The translations under genes and the position numbers were made by a program. DNA of 64,000 nt from Notospermus geniculatus (taxonomy: Eukaryota; Nemertea; Pilidiophora; Heteronemertea; Lineidae), in the NCBI GenBank assembly GCA_002633025.1, contig NMRB01000906.1:164691-228690 (forward strand), given 5' to 3'. The notes under the pieces were generated by a model. That model did not search any database and was not told where the DNA came from. It was given only the letters and a program-made list of their open reading frames with translations. Within the stretch, counting starts at the first letter, position 1. Every line of letters begins with the position of its first letter. Positions 22,146-33,963 of the stretch are shown in pieces.

Positions 22146-23693
22146 TGAAAAAACAGCTGAAATGTAACTGCAGCCTACGATCCCGGAATGGGTTATGGCC
22201 TGTTTTGTATTTCACACGTCGCTACGTGACTTACTAAGGTACTTGTTCCACCGGAAGCAGTAGACAGTGTCTGACGACCTAATCACTCAGGCTGTGGCTG
22301 TACCATGTTGCACCCCCGGCCAATTCCGACAGATCATCCCTCATCGCCTAATAATGCACCGTTTTTTCCATATTGCTTCAGGTCTTTAGCGAAACGGACG
22401 ACAGCCGTGACAAGACGTATACATGGCTACTGGCTCCGGCTCATTATGTAAATTTCTTCTGGAGACAGACTGGAATTAAAAAACGTCATGTCAGCTCTTG
22501 GAAGACATTTTTCATACAATGTTGGCAGGAGCAGTTGCCTGAAGGCGTGACATACTTGACGTATATGAATGTACTCCAAATAGGGATCAATAGTTTGACA
22601 TTTTGTTGAATCTCTTTAGCACGCTAGCTAAGTAATACCAAATGTAATGCATTGCTTGTTTTTCGATCAGTGATCCCATTTACCGAATCAGCGGTGCGTT
22701 TATAACCAAGCTCTGGGCTGCAGGATCGCTTTGACGGAGGATTGCTTGCGGCCCTGTCATTGCGGTTGCCATCGCCGATGAAAACATTCCCAATCTTTCT
22801 CATGATCAGATGTTTCCTTTAGGCGTATGCGGCTGCAGCGGCTGAGGATAGTCGGTTTTTATTCCGCATAATAAGCTGTAGCGAGGCTCCATCTGGCAGA
22901 TCAGACTTCTCCATCAGTTGCTAAGTTCTGCCTAGAGCTTTATCTTCAGTCGCCGTCTTCGAAGGCATCGCCCCTTGAGGACAGTGAAGACGGAACCAGG
23001 GTATGCCAGGGTACTTATCGGTGGCAGGCCGCCATAAGAAACTGGTCACGAGTCAAGGAGTGTGTTTATATCTTGCCAAAGCACCGATGAAAATCAACTG
23101 GACATTATCTCTCCACCGGTGGCGCAGCAACCGTAGTGATGGGCATAACAAAATCTCATTCAAACACCTCACCTGGGAATTTTTTTCCTTGAATTTATGT
23201 GTTTAAGCCCTATTTTTCGACAACTGAACAAAAACTGCCTCCAGACAAAGTGTTACATTCCTTTTTGAAGTCTATGACGTCGATTTTGACTTCTGAAATA
23301 GACTGTACACGTGACTTTATGTTCCGAGATGTGCTTACTATGCACTGGTACAGGTACATGTACAGTCTGTGACACTACGACCAAATCGCGTGGAAACATT
23401 AATGTTATTGGGTCGTCGCAAATGGAAACTCAATGGAAAGTCACTGGCGAGTTAGGTGCAAATAACTTTAGACCATTTGCAAATTTTAATGGGACCTGTC
23501 ATTTTTATTCCTTTGTCACTTTACCTGTCCAGGCAACTGGTGACGATAGAAAGTGCTTCGACAAGCAAGGAGACCTGCCAAGTTTTGGTGCAGAGGGCTC
23601 TACACGAAGACGGACACTGTCAGAACCGTTTGTCTGGGTGCAGAAGTGAAATCATCCGTCCCCGCCGGCAGTGAAGTCAAGCGAAACAGGAGT

Positions 23694-23869
23694 AACGTTT
23701 TTCAGTGTTGCCATTTTTCTGTGTGACGACTCCTGTTGTGTGGAACACACTGGGAACAGACTCACTGTTTTCTCTGTGTTGCTCATTGTCAAGTCGCGCC
23801 ATATTCCGTTAATCTATTGTGCATGTACATGTAATACCACACTGGCACACGGCCACACTGAAAAACGTT
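23694..23869. mobile_element. Short-armed fold-back, unit B
   Basis: Counterpart of 18758-18921 with identical 14-bp arms and a small CATGTACATG insertion near 23822. Confidence 0.5.
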
Positions 23870-24029
23870 CCAGTGGCTTCATGTCGTACTAAAAAATGGG
23901 GCCGATCTCTCCTCGCTGTCGTAGGTTTCCTACGGGGGCTCCGGTTTCCTCCTGTGCGATACGTGCATATCGTCCAATATTTTTTGATGAGTAGCTACAT
24001 GTATAGAGCCCTGAGTTGGGGCTTACATC

Positions 24030-24381
24030 TCAATCTGAAGAGGTCGCCACCATCGTTCCTTGGCTAAGACCTCTGAAAAGGGCTGGAACCCAGCACAAGA
24101 TTCTTGTGCTCGTCGATTTTACAAATTATTTGATAAAATAATCATACCAAAAATTAGAATTTGCTCAAGTATTTGTAAAAATACTACTATTTTGACGTTC
24201 CGTTGGGTATTCAATGTTTTATAAAGGAACAAAGTACGAACTCTTTCGAATCCCTACGCAATTGGTTGTGCAACGGTCAGAAATTCATCCGCCTTGAACA
24301 ATGCATTTGCATTGTGCAAAAGTAGTACCGGTCTAGCCCTTTCCAGAGTTTAATGTGGCATTGAACTCTGGGTACGAGATT
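24030..24381. mobile_element. 352-bp insertion private to unit B
   Basis: GCTTACATC occurs once in unit A but on both sides of this block in B (24021-24029 and 24382-24390), as a 9-bp target duplication would. Ends share only CAATCT/AGATTG. It contains TAAAATAATC and CAATGCATTTGCATTG dyads. Family unknown. Confidence 0.65.
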
Positions 24382-24793
24382 GCTTACATCCCTGAAATAA
24401 TGGACTTATTCCTTTAGAACGAACATCGGTTGGGGAAGTTTTGCCGCAGTATTTTACCCAAAACAATAACGTTCTGTGCCTTTCAACCACTTATAACGAA
24501 CTCTGTATTAAGATATTCAAGAAATGTACAATCCTTCTCTAAAAAATCATAAGGATTGTGGGAAACACTCGACCTCTCTGCCGGGATGTTTTCGTGCTCT
24601 TTAGAAACGAGATGAATCACCTGGTCGACCCAATCATTTGAAATCATTATCTGAAGATATATGTTCTCACCGGAGATTGGAGGCGAGGCATGGGATACGT
24701 TACCGGTACGGTACGTCATTCTGGCCGTGATATGTACAGAAGTTGGCATTAACGGCTTTAACGTATACGTAAATATAAAGTGTGGCGATATTA

Positions 24794-24950
24794 GTGAGCT
24801 TAAGAAACCATACGTTAACGTTAACGCTAACGTTAATGACATCATTTTGACGTCACATCGAATGAATCAGTTGCATTTTTTCTAGTGGTGACGTCATTTT
24901 GACGTAATTAGCGTTAGCGTTAGCGTTAACGTTTGGTTTCTTAAACTCAC
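24794..24950. mobile_element. TA-flanked MITE with TTAGCG and CRE words, unit B
   Basis: Ends GTGAGCTTAAGAAACCATAC and GGTTTCTTAAACTCAC are flanked by TA. Arms carry GTTAACG/GTTAGC runs. The centre has GACGTCAC-ATCGAATGAATC and TGACGTCATTTTGACGT. Close relative at 35799-35973. Confidence 0.8.
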
Positions 24951-25204
24951 TATTGTGAAATGCATGCGTCAAAAGTATCAGTGGGTGGGTACGCAGGATT
25001 AGATGCCGATTACCGATCCCCTGCCTGATCCCAGGCATACTCGGTGGGCAAAGCCTGTTAGATAATGCATTGCAGAGGTACGATTTTTTAATTTAGGCGC
25101 CCCTTTCAGATATAAAGCGGATTTACAGTATATGAAAATTTACCTTATTAAAAAATAGGTCATGTGCAAGTTCTTTGAGTGACATTTTAGATAGGTGGAA
25201 CTAA

Positions 25205-25416
25205 ACATTGAGGAAATTCTTTGGTTACTCTATTTACGTTTATTATAGAAACACAACGTTTCAACCAGTGTGCCCTGGTCGTAGTCCACTTGTACACAGG
25301 ACTCACTTGTACACAGAATTCACTTGTACACAGGACTACGACCAGGGTACACTCTGGTTGAAACGTTGTGTTTCTATAAAAACGTAGATAGAGTAACCAA
25401 AGAATTTCCTCAATGT
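25205..25416. mobile_element. Long-armed palindromic MITE, unit B
   Basis: Counterpart of 19871-20090 with the same arms; the centre is slightly shorter. Confidence 0.8.
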
Positions 25417-25699
25417 TTAGGTCATGTGCCTCTTTGAAAGGACGCAAGGCTTTATGCCTGCCGAACGTCGATCAGTGGGGAGGCCATTCCGCTGAGTTGT
25501 TACGGAGAATGAAAAATGGCACTTTCGACATGAGCCGTCTGGAGCATATCATTCATACTGCTGTATTAACGTTGATAAAATGATGTTTGAGGTAGTGTAA
25601 ATATCTTTCTTCACGCTGCAGTTCAAAGTGTTGAAAAGCTGTACTTCGCACTGCAAACCTGACGGCTACTGACATGATAGAAGAGCATTTGAGAAGAAA

Positions 25700-26230
25700 C
25701 TGGACGGTGCTGGACAACATCCTGACCCAAACTGGAAGGTGCTGGACAACATCCAGACCCACAAGGAAATTTCCGCATGGAATGGCGTACACTGCAACCC
25801 TGATGGCTATATGTACTGACATGACAGAATGGCATTTGAGTGAGCCGAAACCGGAAGGGTGCTGGACAACATCCGGACCTACAGGGAAATTTCCACATGG
25901 AATGGCCTACACTGCAACCCTGATGGCCATATGTACTGACATAACAGAATGGCATTTGAGTGAGCCGAAACCGGAAGGTTGCTGGAAAACATCCGGACTT
26001 ACAGGGAAAATTTCCACGCGGAATGGTCTACACTGTAACCCTGATGGCTATGTGTACTGACATGACAGAAGGGCATTTCAGCGGAAACCGGAAGGTTGCT
26101 CGACAACATCCGGAGTCGAGACCTACAGGGAATAAATTTGCACATGGAATGGTCTACCTGACGGCTACATGGACATGACAGAAGGGCATTTCAGTCGAAA
26201 CCGGAAGGTCGCTCGACAACTTTCGGACCT
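25700..26230. repeat. ~120-bp tandem array, unit B
   Basis: Same unit as 20501-21060. The first three units are almost exactly 120 bp, giving a long repetitive frame (25674-26060) that is a by-product of a period divisible by three. Confidence 0.75.
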
Positions 26231-27034
26231 AAAATGAAATTTACACGTCCAATGTTGGGAAGACGAAGATTTTGTTTAAAGACAAATTCTTTTTCGGTGA
26301 CGCAACCTGACCGAGGGAAAACTTCGATGTCCGATTTTGGCAGGACGACCCGGCCAGTGGTTTCCCAGGTACTCCAATCCTCTACACGCTTACTCGGGGG
26401 AAAAAATCGGCGATCTTGACATTCATTCGCAGACTCTTAGTGCAGAGAGAAGCCGTTGAGCACATGCTTTGTCATATCATCCATTCAATGCCATGGTCGC
26501 GAAATGGCAAGGTTCAAACTTACGACTGTTCTGACTGATACATTCCATTTACATCGCTCTACCTATGTAACCCAACACCTCGGTATTTTAATCCAAATCC
26601 AAGCAAGCAAACAAAGCAGACAGTGTATGTATAAACACATGTACATGTACACTATGGTAAGTGTAATACCTAAGAGACACATATCCCAGCAACAATAATG
26701 GCATAAACAAGATGAAACCTTGAAATAGCGTCGCTGCTGCATTGCCAACATAGCTAGCCAATGTAATGTGCGCTTTCTTGTGCCCTCCAGAGAGACGGCG
26801 AATTAGCCAATAGGGTGTCGTCTTGCGTAGCGTTGTTTCTGCGTTTCATTTGCTCAGGTTTGAGTTCTAACGATACAATGATACAGATAGTGGAATGCGA
26901 TGAATTTTTAAAATATCGATGATTCGGGAGAAAATACCATGAAATAAGAATTTCTGAAATGATGTATGGGCAGGTTATTTGCAGTGTATCTCCACAAGAA
27001 TTCTAAGGCTGCTGTTACATAGATATAAGTATAC

Positions 27035-27450
27035 TCATTTTTCAGGTTTCACTCCGCATTTTCCATTCAAAATCAGAATCAGAAAATGAACGCCTATGTG
27101 AACAGTTCTTCTCCTTTGTAGGTGACCCCTTGCATAACATAAAAAAACTGTTTGGGTTCGGAGATTGTTTGGACAACTGGCAGGGTACTGATGGACGCCT
27201 CGTTTAATATAAGTCATTGAACCATCTTTTTGGAAGACGGGGATTTGGCCTCGTGGTCAAGGCATGCTGCCCCTGAGTGCTTGCGATTGATGCCTGATAC
27301 GAGGGTCCGTGGGTTCGAATCTGGTAGGAAGCGATGTTCTTTCACCTTAGAAACCCGTTTCTATTTTATGTGAACAGTTCATGGAGATTGCAATGTTCAT
27401 TCTTTAGGTTACGGATGATTCGTAGCAAATCACAAATGACCACTGAAAAA
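27035..27450 (+). mobile_element. ~155-bp repeat, unit B copy, interrupted by a SINE
   Basis: Left part 27040-27108 and right part 27367-27450 match 32895-33015 once the SINE and one TATGTGAACAGTTC are removed. Confidence 0.7.
27109..27366 (+). mobile_element. tRNA-like SINE, full-length copy 3
   Basis: 258 bp bounded by a perfect 14-bp duplication TATGTGAACAGTTC (27095-27108 and 27367-27380). A box TGGCCTCGTGG at 27246-27256, B box GGTTCGAATC at 27312-27321, tail TTTCACCTTAGAAACCCG. The tRNA-like part sits in the 3' half behind ~130 bp of other sequence, partly shared with copy 1. Absent from unit A. Confidence 0.85.
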
Positions 27451-27950
27451 TGAGCTGAAATGTAACTGCACCCTACGGTTCCGGAATGGGTTATGGCCTG
27501 TTTTGTAGTTCACACGTCGCTACGTGACTTACTAAGGTACTTGTTCCACCGGAAAGCAGTAGACAGTGTCTGACGACCTAATCACTCAGACTGTGGCTGT
27601 ACCATGTTGCACCCCCGGCCAATTCCGACAGATCATCCCTCATCGCCTAATAATGCACCGGTTTTTTTCATATTGCTTCAGGTCTTTAGCGAAACGGACG
27701 ACAGCCGTGACAAGACGTATACATGGCTACTGGCTCCGGCTCATTATGTAAATTTCTTCTGGAGACAGACTGGAATTAAGAAACGTCATGTCAGCTCTTG
27801 CGAGACATTTTTCATCCCCTTGTGATTATACAATGTTGGCAGGAGCAGTTGCATGAAGGCGTGACATACTTGACGTATATGAATGTACTCCAAATAGGGA
27901 TCAATAGTTTGACATTTTGTTGAATCTCTTTAGCACGCTAGCTAAGTAAT

Positions 27951-28627
27951 TGGTGAACTTGGTGAAGACCTAAAGGACCTAAGGGCAAAAAAGTTTTAAG
28001 ACGGATTGATGCTGTTCGTGGTGACGGTGAATTCTGCGTGATGGAGACTATAATTTATTGTCCCCATAATTTGTTGTGGGCAAAACCTGAATGCACCAGG
28101 GTCCCAGACCAAGTCCTGTAGGTAATGCTCAGCACGTTTTGTGACGAAGCCTAGAGTTCCTGGCTTAGGGATAGCCGAATGTCTAAAACTATCGAAATGA
28201 AAGTGAAATACCGGTCCTGATCATTTCCGACTCCATTGTGTATAGGACCTGGTTACGAAGTGCTACCCTCTATCTACATGTATGATCCCCATTGGTCCTA
28301 CACGTCATCGCACCTGCTTCTCCTGCGTAAGTGTGCACAGAGTTCCTTGGCCGTTTTGTCAGACTTAGTTTGGCCGAAGAAGATTTCTCAAAGATAACAA
28401 AATCCGTCGAGGCGTAAATTCACTCTAGAAAGTTATAAGACGTATGTAACAGTAGCATTCCTGAAAATATCTTAAAAAGTAAATACTCGATGTTTCTGTT
28501 AAGGATTTTAAAAAATTGCCGATTCGTAATTGGGAATGATACTAGCCATCTTGTTCACGACACAATTGTACTATCACCCGTCAACAAAGATTTATTGCAA
28601 GACATTTCCATTCAAACAAGACTGCTA
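27951..28627. repeat. 677-bp block private to unit B
   Basis: Lies between GCTAAGTAAT and CCAAATGTAATGC, which are adjacent in unit A. It includes a copy of the 14555-14705 family (28170-28300). No target duplication, so it may be an insertion in B or a deletion in A. Confidence 0.6.
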
Positions 28628-29395
28628 TCCAAATGTAATGCATTGCTTGTGTTTTTCGATCAGTGATCCCATTTACCGAATCAGCGGTGCGTTTATAACC
28701 AAGCTCTGGGCTGCAGGAGTCGCTTTGACGGAGGATTGCTTGCGGCCCTGTCATTGCGGTTGACATCGCCGATGAAAACATTCCCAATCTTTCTCATGAT
28801 CAGATGTTGCCTTTAGGCGTATGCGGCTGCAGCGGCTGAGGATAGTCGGTTTTTATTCCGCATCCCTGGCTAATAAGCTGTAGTGAGGCTCCATCTGGCA
28901 GATCAGACTTTTCCATCAGTTGCTAAGTTCTGCCTAAAGCTTTATCTTCAGTCGCCGTCTTCGAAGGCATCGCCCCTTGAGGACAGTGAAGACGGAACCA
29001 GGGTATGCCAGCGGGTACTTATCGGTGGCAAGCCGCCATAAGAAACTGGTCACGAGTCAAGGAGTGTGTTTATATCTTGCCAAAGCACCGATGAAAATCA
29101 ACTGGACAATATCTCTCCACCGGTAGCGCAGCAACCAGTGTTATTAATGGTGATGACAAATTCTCATTCAAACACCTCACCTGGATTTTTTTCTTCGAGT
29201 GTGTCAGTTTTAAGCCCTATTTTTTGACAACAAAGACTGCCTCCAGACAAAGTGTTACATTCCTTTTTGAAGTCTATGACGTCGATTTTGACTTCTTAAA
29301 TAAACTGTACACGTGACTTTATGTTCCGAGATGTGCTTACTATGCACTGGTACAGGTACATGTACAGTCTGTGACACTACGACCAAATCGCGTGG

Positions 29396-30054
29396 TCTGT
29401 GATCCCTTGAACACTGTAGGTGTGGTTTGTTGAGCCTTGGCCCTTGCTATCGGGTGGACAAGGCCGATAAAGGGGAAGAACATGCCGATGTGATCGAATT
29501 TAGTGGCTCCGTCCTCCTGATGTCCCCCTGTACTGTTTGTCACAGGATTAAGGGTCTTGGTATCTCTAGAGTCCACTTCAACGGTGTTGCTTAATCCGTC
29601 AGTGTATTGTTGGGGCATACTACTGTATATGGGGGCATTAGATTCTATTACAGGAATGCACTTTTCATACGTCCTTGCGAAATTTATACATGTATATCAT
29701 TCGACTACAGTAGTGCATTGTATGCAGCACTACGCTCGGATGCCCCAACATTCTTCTCTAAAGCAGCGATGCCTGGCAGCTTTTAAATCCTTATGATGTT
29801 CGACACGAACTACAACACGCAAAGGACATATCGGCTTACAGTAATATCAGAAACGATTTCACCTGCACGACACCTTCGTGACAGCTGCTTTTGATCGTAA
29901 GTCCAACATAACAAGGTTTTATGGTGAATCCGGACATGAGTGGCGGTAATCAACCAATCAGAGAGTTGATCTCATCCGCAATCAATCATTGGTTGTGTTG
30001 CTTGACATGGTCTGGTCAGTGAATGGTGGGTTCTGATAGCGGCAGTGTATCACG
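29396..30054. other. Spacer with a MITE end
   Basis: 29586-29655 resembles the right end of the 11081-11256 MITE (TTAATCCGTCAG, GGGGGCATTAGATTCTATTA). The rest is unannotated. Confidence 0.45.
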
Positions 30055-30088
30055 TCAACGATGGTCAAGGTCCTACTCTCCATTCCAG

Positions 30089-30513
30089 TTCCGATTGGCG
30101 CGAGGTTTATCAACGATAGCTCCTCAACCGCTGGGCCGATTTTGATGAAACATACGTCAATCGACTTGTCTTTCTTGGCGGTACAGCCATCATCACTGTC
30201 GTTTTCCCGAAAAACGTGACAGAAAAAAAGTTCTTCCACAAATCACAGTTCGTGTTTACGGCCGAAATGGCGGCCATTTTGAAATGACGCAATGCATCGT
30301 GCACGTGTAAACTGCACTGAACAGCATAGCGAAATGAAATGGGTTTTGAAAAGGGGATCCGTTATGCAGGCCTTACGCGAAAAATGAAGATAGCAGAAAG
30401 ATACCGGCACGAAAGACAAGTTTATTGATGTATGGTATGTTGAATTTGACCAAGCCGTTGCGGAGATATCGGCTGAAAACCTCGCGCCACTGGGATTTGG
30501 AATGAACTGTAGT
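30089..30513. mobile_element. Fold-back with ~100-bp diverged arms
   Basis: GGCGCGAGGTTTATCAACGA... (from 30097) and the complement of about 30400-30505 share TGGCGCGAGGTTTTCA, GATA-CTCC-CAAC and CTTGTCTTTC words at roughly 75% identity. Confidence 0.55.
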
Positions 30514-30820
30514 GTCATTGTCTTCGTTCGGCTTTGGTGCGGGATTATCAGAGATGTTACACCCGCCTCGGCTTCCGTTTCCCAATGAGTGTTTCCGCTC
30601 AATGCCATGGGGCTCAAAGGCGAGTTGAGTATCTCTCTGTCTTCCCCTCTGTGACCATCACGTCAACGATGGTCAAGGTCCTAGTGTCATTGCCTTCGTT
30701 CGGCTTCGGCGCGGAATTATCAGAGAGGATCCGGCCTAGGTTTCTGTTTCTCAACGACTGTTTCCTCTCAATGCCGTGGGGCTCGCTATCAAAGCAGAGT
30801 GGAATATCTCTCTGTGTTAC
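30510..30820. repeat. ~173-bp imperfect tandem duplication
   Basis: TAGTGTCATTGTCTTCGTTC...CTCAATGCCATGGGGCTC (30511-30655) is repeated at 30684-30820 as TAGTGTCATTGCCTTCGTTC...CTCAATGCCGTGGGGCTC. Confidence 0.75.
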
Positions 30821-30838
30821 CATATTAAAGGAGCACGG

Positions 30839-31033
30839 TATTGGATCTCAAATGCGTTATTTGACTGCCGACGTAGAGGGAGCCACCTAGCGACAGTAAG
30901 ACGAACTACAAAAATGCATTACAAAATGTACGTAGTAAATCGGGTCAATTCGCCGAAAACGTAGTCAGCCCCTGTGTTGGAGAGCGACGGGGTGGCGCCG
31001 GCTGTCGAGAAAAAGTGGCAATACTGTGGTCCT
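30839..31033. mobile_element. TTAA-flanked MITE, copy 1
   Basis: Ends AGGAGCACGGTATTG and CAATACTGTGGTCCT are inverted and flanked by TTAA (30835-30838, 31034-31037). The second copy at 43275-43478 is ~90% identical and also flanked by TTAA. TTAA targets are typical of piggyBac-type transposases. Confidence 0.8.
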
Positions 31034-31051
31034 TTAACTTTAAGAAGTCTT

Positions 31052-31170
31052 GGGCCCGTATTCTAGAAGTCTCCTTAACTCTAAGGTCCACTTTAATCTT
31101 TTGTATTCTACCCTGCAAACAATAGCTAAAGGTAGACCTTAGACTTAAGGAAGCTTCTAGAATACGGCCC
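31052..31170. mobile_element. MITE 'GGGCCGTATTCTAGAAG', copy 2
   Basis: Ends GGGCCCGTATTCTAGAAG and CTTCTAGAATACGGCCC with a centre identical in large part to 5190-5307, including TTTTGTATTCTACCCTGCAA. It lies 14 bp after the TTAA of the preceding MITE. Confidence 0.75.
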
Positions 31171-31199
31171 ATGGTCTTTCTAGCAGTCTTTTATATTCA

Positions 31200-31590
31200 A
31201 ATACTAAGATATGGGAAACATTAAAAAACGTTATAGCGGTTCTCATTTCTCAGTGTGTCCCCTCATTGAATGGGGTACACTCACTATAAAAAGCAAGTGA
31301 CAGACTTATCTGTGTTCCCACCAGAAAAGTCATGCATAGTCTCTCTCGCTGTCTTTGTGTGGTAACACTGAGATATTGGGAACACAAAAAAAGCGTTAAT
31401 ACTGGTGTGACATCTACCAGTGTTTCCGTATGCCAGTGTTTCCCTATGTGTTTGGGAAACGCTGGCAGATAGGTCAACGCGGTTCTGTGTGTGTTCCCGT
31501 TTGTCCAGTCACAGCTTTTCCGTCAGAGAATAGCAGGGGAACACTCACAGATGGGAAACATTCAGAAATGTTACACTGGCCAGAGAAGAA
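31200..31590. repeat. GGGAAACA-rich repeat
   Basis: GGGAAAC, CAGTGTTTCC and GGAACAC words recur. The right part, read on the minus strand, matches 43640-43800 (CTATCTGCCA-CGTTTCCCAA, CACTGGCA). Outer ATGGGAAACATT words occur near 31211 and 31551. Confidence 0.5.
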
Positions 31591-32030
31591 GCGAATCTCA
31601 TTCAAATACGTAAATTTTCAGACGGCGTCCAAGAAAGGAAATCCTTTCTACTTGTTTAATTGCTCTAGATCATTACTGTAAGAAGCCACTCTCGTTGGTA
31701 TTATTAGCTTAAGATCCATTACTTCCTTCCTGGTGGATCTTGTTTATTACTCCCTACATGTGCTACACATTGATTAAGTATTTAAAGAATTAATAATTGG
31801 ATTGGTGGAAATACATGGCACGCGGTCTGGCTAATTACTAATTACACGCATCATTAGACATGAGAAAAGAGACTGAGTGCAGATGATTCCAACTGCTTTC
31901 TTAAATAATCATGAATCACAAACTTATGGGAAAAGGAAGCTAGAGGGAAATCATTACTTAACAGTTCCTTAAAAAAATTGAGTGATCACTAAAATGAAGA
32001 GGAAAATGGCAAATGGCCAGTGCTGTCCGG
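31591..32030. other. Unannotated spacer ending in an N
   Basis: No supported feature. An ambiguous base lies at 32031, directly at the edge of the next repeat. Confidence 0.5.
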
Positions 32031-32031
32031 N

Positions 32032-32225
32032 GTGCTCACCTGGGTGAAGAACGAACAACAAGTGTCACGTCGATATGTTCCAGAGAAACATCATTGTACC
32101 AGGTTAGAACATTGTTTGTGGTGTTGTTCATATGATATGAGCCAAAGACCCATTTTCAAAATGGCGACCTGCTGGCCATATTTGAAGTGCAATAAAGCCA
32201 AAATGTGGCAAACATACAGAGGGTT
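32032..32225 (-). repeat. ATGGCCGCC / GGTGAGC-ended repeat, minus copy
   Basis: GTGCTCACCTGGGTG at the left edge, then blocks matching 15478-15840 in reverse, including GGCCATATTTGAAGTGCAAT. The second ATGGCC block present at 15.6 kb is absent here. A related short piece is at 32790-32850. Confidence 0.6.
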
Positions 32226-32239
32226 ACCTACAAACATCT

Positions 32240-32725
32240 TATTATAATTGATGGTGGCCATGTTGGATATTTTATCAACCTGAGTTGAGCTGTTTTCGGC
32301 TATACGTTGGCATGTAATGACTTTACACACTTACGGTGGACCGGACTTTGTGCCCGATCTCCTCCATAGTTAGGGCTTTGATCCTACGAAGAGCGGCCTA
32401 TGTGTACAGTACAATAGGAGGAGAGTGCCCTTACGGTATTTTGGTTTCAAATAAAGTGATTATTTGTATGAAAAAGAGATAAAATCGGCAGTGTGGTGAC
32501 CTGTGCTGCCATCTACAAGAGGCGTACAAGACGTAATGCTGCTGCCTAGAAAGTCAAAAGTGCTCCTCATGGATTTGACGGTAAACGATTAACAAATGGA
32601 TTCCTAGCCATGAAACTACCCCTCTCCAAACACACTCATCAATAAAGCAACAGACCCTCTACCACAGGACATTCAAGGACAACACACTCCCTCAAAATGT
32701 CCTCGCCACGGGTCAAAATGTTAGT
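32240..32725 (+). repeat. ~500-bp dispersed repeat, copy 1
   Basis: Inverted relative to 60055-60600. Shared blocks include TATCAACCTGAGTTGA, GGACCGGACTTTGTGCCC, GTACAATAGGAGGAGAGTGC, GTGTGGTGACCTGTGCTGCC and ACTCCCTCAAAATGT. Type unknown; no coding signal. Confidence 0.7.
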
Positions 32726-32894
32726 ATGTTCAAAGCAAGTTACAACATTCTAGCAGCTGTACTTCCTGAAGTATTGGCTAAAGCCCCGTTTTCAAGATGG
32801 CCGATTGGCCACCATGTTTGAAGTCGAAACGGGTCAAAATTCGATGTACGCATAGAGGCTACCATGTAGGTACATACGCTGCACCACCGTGCAC

Positions 32895-33015
32895 TATTTT
32901 GGCACGAATCATTCGTAACCTGAAGAATGAACATTACATTTCCCATTCATATAGGCATTCAATTTTCCTACATTGTAATTTTGATTTTGAATGGAAAATG
33001 ATGAGTGAAAAATGG
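32895..33015 (-). mobile_element. ~155-bp repeat, uninterrupted copy
   Basis: Minus-strand TTTTTCACTCATCATTTTCC...TGTTCATTCTTCAGGTTACG, the reference for the interrupted copies at 21870, 27035 and 39735. Confidence 0.65.
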
Positions 33016-33814
33016 ACTATGAGTAGTTTATTTCTTTGTAAGGGCAGCCTAACTAAAAGGTGCTTTGATGAATGAAGGAATTCTCACCTCCATAACGCAG
33101 GGATTGTCTTGCAACAGGACGACGTAACGGATCCCCCGCGTATAAATACGGGCTTTTTTATTTCTGGACAGAGAGAGTTAGCCGATACCGTCCATGTCCA
33201 CACAGGCGTGCCTCACCAAACCAATCGCACAACCACGTTCCGTTCAATCAACAAAGAAAAACTTGCAAATCAGTTCACTCTTGTCCTTATAACCCCATAT
33301 CAATCTTAATTCCACCTATCACATCGAGGTTTCTTTGTGTAAAAAAGGCATCGATCAATCTGTTGATCTTTCTGCGCCAATCTCCAAAACAAATAGAGTG
33401 ATTGAACAAGCTGTTTTTCACCCGTTTGTTTGTATTAGTCGCAATCTCGTTCGTGTGCTTCGTCAATTTGTCTTCCGACATCATAGCAATCTCTGCCATG
33501 CAGCAAAATGCGTTTCGTGAGTTTGGCGATTTAGGTTACCCCAGGGATTTTCGTCACAGCATACGTTTTCAGAAAGCTGTGATGCATTTTCCGGATTAGT
33601 CATACGATAATGCACGCAATGTGACGCTTTTTTTATTAAGTGCTTCCACCAACGCAGTGTAAAAGCGCTTCGCATCATTCTGTCATTACCCCGGCCGTGC
33701 ACATGTATCTGCCTCTACATGTACAAGCACGCGCTGAACATAGCCTGAACGCTACCTGTCTACTAACTTTTCGAATGTCTCGGCAAAACCGGTTTTTCTC
33801 CCCGACAGTAAACA
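33016..33814. other. Unannotated spacer
   Basis: Overlapping frames on both strands (33287-33702) have no domain features. Confidence 0.5.
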
Positions 33815-33963
33815 AGTACCACCAGGTACCTCCAATGGTTCGATTATTTCAGGACTGTCTGCCCATTGTGAAATTTGACTTTGTCGATTTCTGTAGTTGT
33901 TGTCTGGTTTCATCTTCGGTCTCCTTCCGTGCGAATTCCGAGTCATTTTGTTTTGCCGGGTCA
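33815..33963 (-). mobile_element. GTGACCCGGCA MITE, one-ended copy
   Basis: On the minus strand starts GTGACCCGGCAAAACAAAAT and matches the interior of 49714-49912 (ACAGAAATCGACAAAGTC, TTTCACAATGGGCAGACA). The other terminal arm is missing or replaced. Confidence 0.65.

Larger units (their letters stand above)
18459..23393. repeat. Segmental tandem duplication, unit A
   Basis: Starts AACATTAATGTTATTGG and ends GACCAAATCGCGTGG, exactly as unit B (23395-29395). Most of the ~4.9 kb aligns with unit B at high identity, but each copy has private insertions. Small frames that recur in both copies (for example 18486-18713 and its counterpart in B) differ mainly at amino-acid-changing positions, so I do not call them genes. 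Confidence 0.85.
23395..29395. repeat. Segmental tandem duplication, unit B
   Basis: Same boundaries as unit A but ~1.07 kb longer. The extra length is mainly three private blocks: 24030-24381, 27109-27366 (a SINE) and 27951-28627. Unit A has its own private insertion near 21954-22077. Confidence 0.85.

Noticed and set aside
25674-26060. 128-codon repetitive frame
   Set aside because: Product of a ~120-bp tandem repeat; open in more than one frame.
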